18,692 nt of DNA from Rhodanobacter sp. UBA5168 (GTDB lineage: Bacteria; Pseudomonadota; Gammaproteobacteria; Xanthomonadales; Rhodanobacteraceae). A program made the position numbers and the translations under genes. This document shows, in pieces, positions 15,195 through 18,692 of this stretch (position 1 is its first letter; each line of letters begins with the position of its first letter). Location of the stretch: contig DHXA01000089.1 of the NCBI GenBank assembly GCA_002413455.1, positions 1,138 to 19,829 of the forward strand, read 5' to 3'. The notes under the pieces were generated by a model. It was not told the origin of the DNA, made no database searches, and worked only from the letters and a program-made list of their open reading frames with translations.

Positions 15195-16463
15195 TTGCTG
15201 CGATATCTCTATACCCTCGCGATGTTTCTGGTCACGCCGCTGCTGGTGCTGCGGCTGCTGGCGCGCGGCGTGCGTTCACGGCCCTACCATCGACGCTGGC
15301 CGGAGCGGTTCGGCTTTTTTGATGCGCCAGGATTCAGCGGCAGCCTGTGGGTGCATGCCGTGTCGGTGGGCGAGGTGAATGCCGCCGAGCCGATGATCAA
15401 GGCACTGCGCCGCGACTACCCGAACGCGCCGCTGGTGATCACCACAGTCACGCCGACCGGTACTGCACGCGTGCAACAGTTGTTCGGCGACAGCGTGTTT
15501 CATGTCTACCTGCCGTATGACCTGCCGTATTCGGTGGGCCGCTTCCTGAAAAAGACCCGGCCCCGACTGGCCCTGATCGTGGAAACCGAGATCTGGCCGA
15601 ACCTGTATTTCGCCTGCCGCCGGCGCGGGATTCCACTGATGATCGTCAACGCGCGACTGTCCGAGCGTTCGTTGCGCGGCTACAAGCCGCTGCGCGCGCT
15701 GTTGCGCTCGGCGCTGCGCTGCGTGAGCCTGATTGCCGCGCAGTCTCGCACCGATGCCGCGCGCTATCGCCTGCTGGGCGCCGATCCACAGCAGCTCCTG
15801 GTCGTTGGCAACATGAAATTCGACATGCCGATACCGCACAGCGCGGTGGCCGATGGCGCGACCATGCGCGAACACTGGGGGCCGCGTCGACCGGTATGGA
15901 TCGCGGCCAGTACCCATGAGGGCGAGGAGCTGGCGGTCCTGGAGGCGCATCTGCAGGTGTTGAAGCGATTGCCCGACGCGCTGCTGCTGCTGGCGCCCCG
16001 CCATCCCGAGCGCTTCCGGGTGGTCGAGCATGCGGTGCGCAGCCTGGGTTTCACGGTCGCCACGCGCAGCATCGATCGCGTGCCATCGTCGTCACACCAG
16101 GTGTTCGTGATCGACGCGATGGGGCAGCTGATGCCGTTCTTCGCGGCCAGCGATGCAGCCTTTGTCGGCGGCAGCCTGGTGCCGATCGGCGGCCACAACG
16201 TACTGGAGCCGGCGGCGCTGTCGGTGCCGGTGCTGGTGGGGCCGCACACGTTCAACTTCGAGGAGATCACCGACAGCCTGATCCATCGGGGTGGTGCTGC
16301 GCGGGTGGCGGGCGTCGATCGTCTCGGCCCGGAGATGTTGGCGTTGTTGCTTGATGCCGACAGGCGCGCGCGGATGGGGCAGGCGGCACAGCAGGTTTTC
16401 GAACGCGAGCGTGGCGCGGTGCAGCGGATCATGCAACTGATCGACGCCCAGTTGCAGGAATAG
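15195..16463 (+). CDS. waaA: Kdo transferase WaaA (3-deoxy-D-manno-octulosonic acid transferase)
   Basis: 422-residue monotopic inner membrane GT-B enzyme (family GT30) that transfers Kdo from CMP-Kdo to lipid IVA. The N-terminal membrane anchor is at about 4-22. The catalytic Glu is E60 in HAVSVGE. Family segments are TTVTPTGTARVQ, YLPYDLPYSV, ETEIWPNLYFAC, IVNARLSERS, WIAASTHEGEE (CMP-Kdo site), LLAPRHPERF, FVGGSLVPIGGHNVLEPAA and VGPHTFNFEEI. It starts with TTG: the codons TTG-CTG-CGA-TAT-CTC-TAT align directly with the E. coli N-terminus MLELLYT, and the first in-frame ATG (codon 10) would cut into the anchor. Whether it adds one or two Kdo units cannot be told. A terminator shared with convergent tolC follows. 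Confidence 0.97.
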   Translation: MLRYLYTLAMFLVTPLLVLRLLARGVRSRPYHRRWPERFGFFDAPGFSGSLWVHAVSVGEVNAAEPMIKALRRDYPNAPLVITTVTPTGTARVQQLFGDSVFHVYLPYDLPYSVGRFLKKTRPRLALIVETEIWPNLYFACRRRGIPLMIVNARLSERSLRGYKPLRALLRSALRCVSLIAAQSRTDAARYRLLGADPQQLLVVGNMKFDMPIPHSAVADGATMREHWGPRRPVWIAASTHEGEELAVLEAHLQVLKRLPDALLLLAPRHPERFRVVEHAVRSLGFTVATRSIDRVPSSSHQVFVIDAMGQLMPFFAASDAAFVGGSLVPIGGHNVLEPAALSVPVLVGPHTFNFEEITDSLIHRGGAARVAGVDRLGPEMLALLLDADRRARMGQAAQQVFERERGAVQRIMQLIDAQLQE

Positions 16464-16484
16464 GCTTCGCGCAGCGCCGACAGC

Positions 16485-16513
16485 AAAACGGCCGGATGTG
16501 AACCCGGCCGTTC
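16485..16513. terminator. Terminator between convergent waaA and tolC
   Basis: AACGGCCGG (16487-16495) pairs with CCGGCCGTT (16504-16512) around an 8-base loop. On the minus strand it ends in TTTT, so it fits tolC, whose stop lies 21 bases away. On the plus strand the tail is TTCGTGTTT, a weaker but plausible terminator for waaA. Confidence 0.85.
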
Positions 16514-16533
16514 GTGTTTGCCACCTGCATGGC

Positions 16534-17901
16534 TTACTGCAGCAAGGTGTTGATCTCCTCGATGTCCTTCAGGTCAGCCGTGCCGGCGGTCTGCTTGAGC
16601 AGCAACTTGTTCAGGATGAATTGGTGGCGGGCCTGCGAGTAGCTGCTTTCCGAGGACGTCAGGGTCTGGATCGCCAGCAGCACGTTGGTCATCGTCTGGG
16701 TGCCCACCTCGAAGCCGGCGCGGGTTGCCTCGAGCGCCTTCTGGCCCGAGTCCACCGAGGCCTTGGCCGATTCCACCTGGGCGATGCCGGCGATCACCGA
16801 GCGGTAGAAGTTGAGCGTATCGCGCACCACCTGGCGGCGCTGCGACTCCATCGCATCGGTGGCTGCATCGCGCTGATAGATCGACTGGCGTACCTGGGAC
16901 TGGGTGAGGCCGCCGGAAAAGATGGGCACGTTCAGGGTCAGCCCGATCGTGGTCGAAGGGCGGCTGTTCTGCGAACTGCCAAAACCACCACCGTTCTGAT
17001 ACCAGCTGGTGTTCTTGCCGTAACTGACATTGGCGCTGATCGTGGGCAGATGGCCGGCGCGGGCGGCGCTGATGTTGTGCTGGGCCGCTTCCACAGTGCT
17101 TTTCTGCGCCAGCAGATTGGGGTTGGTCTGCATGGCCTGTTTGACCCACACGTCCTGATCGGCCGGTGCCGGCGGCTGCATCGGCAGATCGTCGCGCAGC
17201 TTCTTCAGGTCGCCGGTCGGCTTGCCGGTGATCTGGGTGAGTGCCTCACGGGCATCGTTGAGCGTGTTCTGCGCCGTGATGGTCTGCGCCTTGGCTGCCT
17301 CGTAAGCGGCCTTGGCCTGATAGACGTCGGTAATCGCCGAGAGGCCGACCTTGAAGCGCTGGTCGGCCTGTTCGTACTGCTGCCGCAAGGCATCCTCGTT
17401 GGCCTTGGCGAAGGTCAGTTCGTCTTCGCTGGTCAATACGCCGAAATAGGCCGTGGCCACCCGCACGTACAGTTCCTGCGCCGCGGCCTCGTACAACTCG
17501 TCCTGGGCATTCGATGCCGAGTGTGCCGCCTTGAGGTTGGCGTACTTGCTGAAGTCGAGGACGGTCTGGCTTAGCTGGCCGTTGATGCTGCGGGTGCGCG
17601 TATGGCCGAGCCCGCTGACGGAAATGTATTGCCCGGGATTGTTTGGATCGGGAACGAGGTTGCCACTGCCGCCATTACCACCGTTGGTCTGGCTCAGCGA
17701 CAGATCCGCCGAGATCTGCGGCAACAACAGCGCGCGCGCCTGATCGACGCCTTCGCCGGTGGCCAGCCTCGTGGCGTCGGCCTGCGACAGCACCGGATCG
17801 TTGGCGCGCGCATCACGGTAGGCATCGAGCAGATCCTCGCCGTGGCTGGGCAGCGAAATGGCGGCCAGTGCCAGGGCCAGGGTGAGCAGCTTCAAACGCA
17901 T
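16534..17901 (-). CDS. tolC: TolC family outer membrane efflux/secretion channel
   Basis: 455-residue precursor of a trimeric outer membrane duct used by type I secretion and tripartite efflux pumps. The signal peptide MRLKLLTLALALAAISLPSHG runs to about residue 21; mature EDLLDAYRDARANDPVL is the typical TolC start. Two repeated outer membrane efflux domains follow, with helix segments such as ATRLATGEGVDQARALLLPQ, YEQADQRFKVGLSAITDVYQAKAAYEAAK in the first half and the equivalent SVDSGQKALEATRAGFEVGTQTMTNVLLAIQTL in the second. A Gly/Asn-rich insert at 72-90 probably belongs to the surface-exposed beta-barrel loop. GAGG lies 6 bases upstream of the ATG. It sits 33 bases downstream of the PCMT-like gene on the same strand, a likely operon. 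No inner membrane pump or adaptor gene is present, so it is probably a shared channel. Confidence 0.95.
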   Translation of the reverse strand: MRLKLLTLALALAAISLPSHGEDLLDAYRDARANDPVLSQADATRLATGEGVDQARALLLPQISADLSLSQTNGGNGGSGNLVPDPNNPGQYISVSGLGHTRTRSINGQLSQTVLDFSKYANLKAAHSASNAQDELYEAAAQELYVRVATAYFGVLTSEDELTFAKANEDALRQQYEQADQRFKVGLSAITDVYQAKAAYEAAKAQTITAQNTLNDAREALTQITGKPTGDLKKLRDDLPMQPPAPADQDVWVKQAMQTNPNLLAQKSTVEAAQHNISAARAGHLPTISANVSYGKNTSWYQNGGGFGSSQNSRPSTTIGLTLNVPIFSGGLTQSQVRQSIYQRDAATDAMESQRRQVVRDTLNFYRSVIAGIAQVESAKASVDSGQKALEATRAGFEVGTQTMTNVLLAIQTLTSSESSYSQARHQFILNKLLLKQTAGTADLKDIEEINTLLQ

Positions 17902-17934
17902 GGGTTGCCTCGTGGGGAATCGATTAGGGCGTAG

Positions 17935-18594
17935 TCAGAAGACGAATAGCTGTGGCGGTTCGGCGTGGATCAGGTAGGGCAGGTCGGTTTCGAACAGGAT
18001 CTCTTCGCGGTAGCGGCCGGCGCTTTCATGGGTCAGCAAGGTGGCGTGCTGCACGGGCGACTGGCCCCGCACCACCAGCGCGCGGGCGCCCGGCTTGAGC
18101 CAGGTCAGCCAGCGCGGCGGGATATCGAACACGGCGCCGGTCACCACCAAGGCATCGAACAAGCCATCGGGATGCCACGCGTCGACGGCCTCACCCGTGA
18201 CAAGGTCTGCATTGATGACGCCGGCATCCTGCAGTCGCTGCGCGGCGGCGGCGGTGAAATCGGCATGGATGTCCACGCTGGTCACCTGCGCCGACAACGT
18301 GGCCAGGCAGGCGGTGAGGAAGCCCGAACCGGTGCCGATTTCCAGTACGCGATCAGTCGGCAGCAACTCCAGTGCCTGCAGGACGCGACCTTCCACGACC
18401 GGCTTCATCATGACCTCGCCGTGACCGAGCGGCAGACACACGTCGGCGAAGGCAAGCTGGCGGTGCTCCGGCGCGACGAAATGCTCGCGACGCACGCGCG
18501 CAATGACATCCAGCACGCGGCCGTCCAGCACTTCCCACGGGCGGACCTGGTTTTCCACCATGTTCAGTCGCGCCTGCTCGATATTCATCGCCAT
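17935..18594 (-). CDS. Protein-L-isoaspartate O-methyltransferase-like protein (divergent)
   Basis: 219-residue SAM-dependent methyltransferase of the PCMT family. The SAM-binding motif I is VLEIGTGSGFLTACLA (83-98), followed by VTSVDIHADF (104-113). The family opening is NMVENQVRPWEVLDGRVLDVI, with REHFVAP at 36-42. PCMT repairs isoaspartyl residues in damaged proteins. The usual substrate-binding (T/I)SxP segment is here GEVMMKPVVEGRVLQAL (59-75), with Met where the conserved Ser should be, and VTAA(A/P)P is VTGAVFDIP (151-159), so repair activity is doubtful. A similar paralog near tolC and waaA occurs in pseudomonads, from memory. ATG 18594 and ATG 18588 are both possible; GAG lies 6 or 12 bases upstream. 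It precedes tolC by 33 bases. Confidence 0.85.
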   Translation of the reverse strand: MAMNIEQARLNMVENQVRPWEVLDGRVLDVIARVRREHFVAPEHRQLAFADVCLPLGHGEVMMKPVVEGRVLQALELLPTDRVLEIGTGSGFLTACLATLSAQVTSVDIHADFTAAAAQRLQDAGVINADLVTGEAVDAWHPDGLFDALVVTGAVFDIPPRWLTWLKPGARALVVRGQSPVQHATLLTHESAGRYREEILFETDLPYLIHAEPPQLFVF

Positions 18595-18652
18595 CTGCTC
18601 GTGTCCCGTGCGGATAAAAAGGTCAAAAAGGATAAGTGCTGGAGCCCGGTCC

Positions 18653-18658
18653 TACAAT
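18653..18658 (+). promoter_or_regulatory. Possible -10 box for a gene starting at the right edge
   Basis: TACAAT on the plus strand lies in the 98-bp region upstream of the minus-strand PCMT-like gene. ATGs at 18657 and 18662 both open frames that stay open to the window end. That is only about 30 bases, so no coding call is made. Confidence 0.3.
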
Positions 18659-18692
18659 GACATGCCGCCGACGACAAGCCTGCCGGTTGTCC

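Overview
This looks like an ordinary, GC-rich chromosomal segment of a gammaproteobacterium, most likely order Xanthomonadales (Rhodanobacter/Dyella-like). The placement rests on remembered protein similarity, high third-position GC, and the grouping of a PCMT-like gene, tolC and waaA. I could not test it. There are no insertion sequences, phage genes, CRISPR arrays, tRNA or rRNA genes, and no stretch over about 210 bp lacks a gene.

Layout: (1) 1-1560 holds the 3' half of groEL with a strong terminator, then a convergent gene for a small secreted, low-complexity Ala/Gly/Asn-rich protein. (2) 1767-7704 holds a minus-strand LTA-synthase/phosphoglycerol-transferase-type membrane sulfatase, divergent from glnE (glutamine synthetase adenylyltransferase). 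glnE is tail-to-tail with an ELM1-like gene. (3) 7830-10386 holds a RutE-type nitroreductase and a periplasmic YceI protein as a probable operon. Across a bidirectional terminator lies a convergent Yip1-type membrane protein with a large C-terminal extension. (4) 10585-18594 is mainly envelope biogenesis: a small CHCC zinc-finger protein, a GT4 glycosyltransferase, a WaaL-type O-antigen ligase overlapping a WaaE/LgtF-type GT2 enzyme, an LpxL-type lipid A acyltransferase divergent from waaA (Kdo transferase), and a minus-strand pair of PCMT-like methyltransferase and tolC.

The right half makes functional sense as lipid A-core assembly plus outer membrane export: WaaA adds Kdo to lipid IVA, LpxL adds a secondary acyl chain, the GT2 and GT4 enzymes probably extend core or another surface glycan, and the WaaL-type protein transfers glycan in the periplasm. 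TolC supplies the outer membrane channel. The LTA-synthase-like enzyme, the secreted low-complexity protein and the Yip1 fusion are also envelope proteins, of unknown or unproven role.

I see no clear previously undescribed multi-gene system. The best leads are the aromatic-free secreted protein at 1018-1560, the Yip1 fusion at 9121-10386, the PCMT paralog that seems to lack the usual substrate motif, the ELM1-like protein as a possible GT-B enzyme, and TACAAT-type boxes so close to several start codons that very short or leaderless mRNAs are expected.
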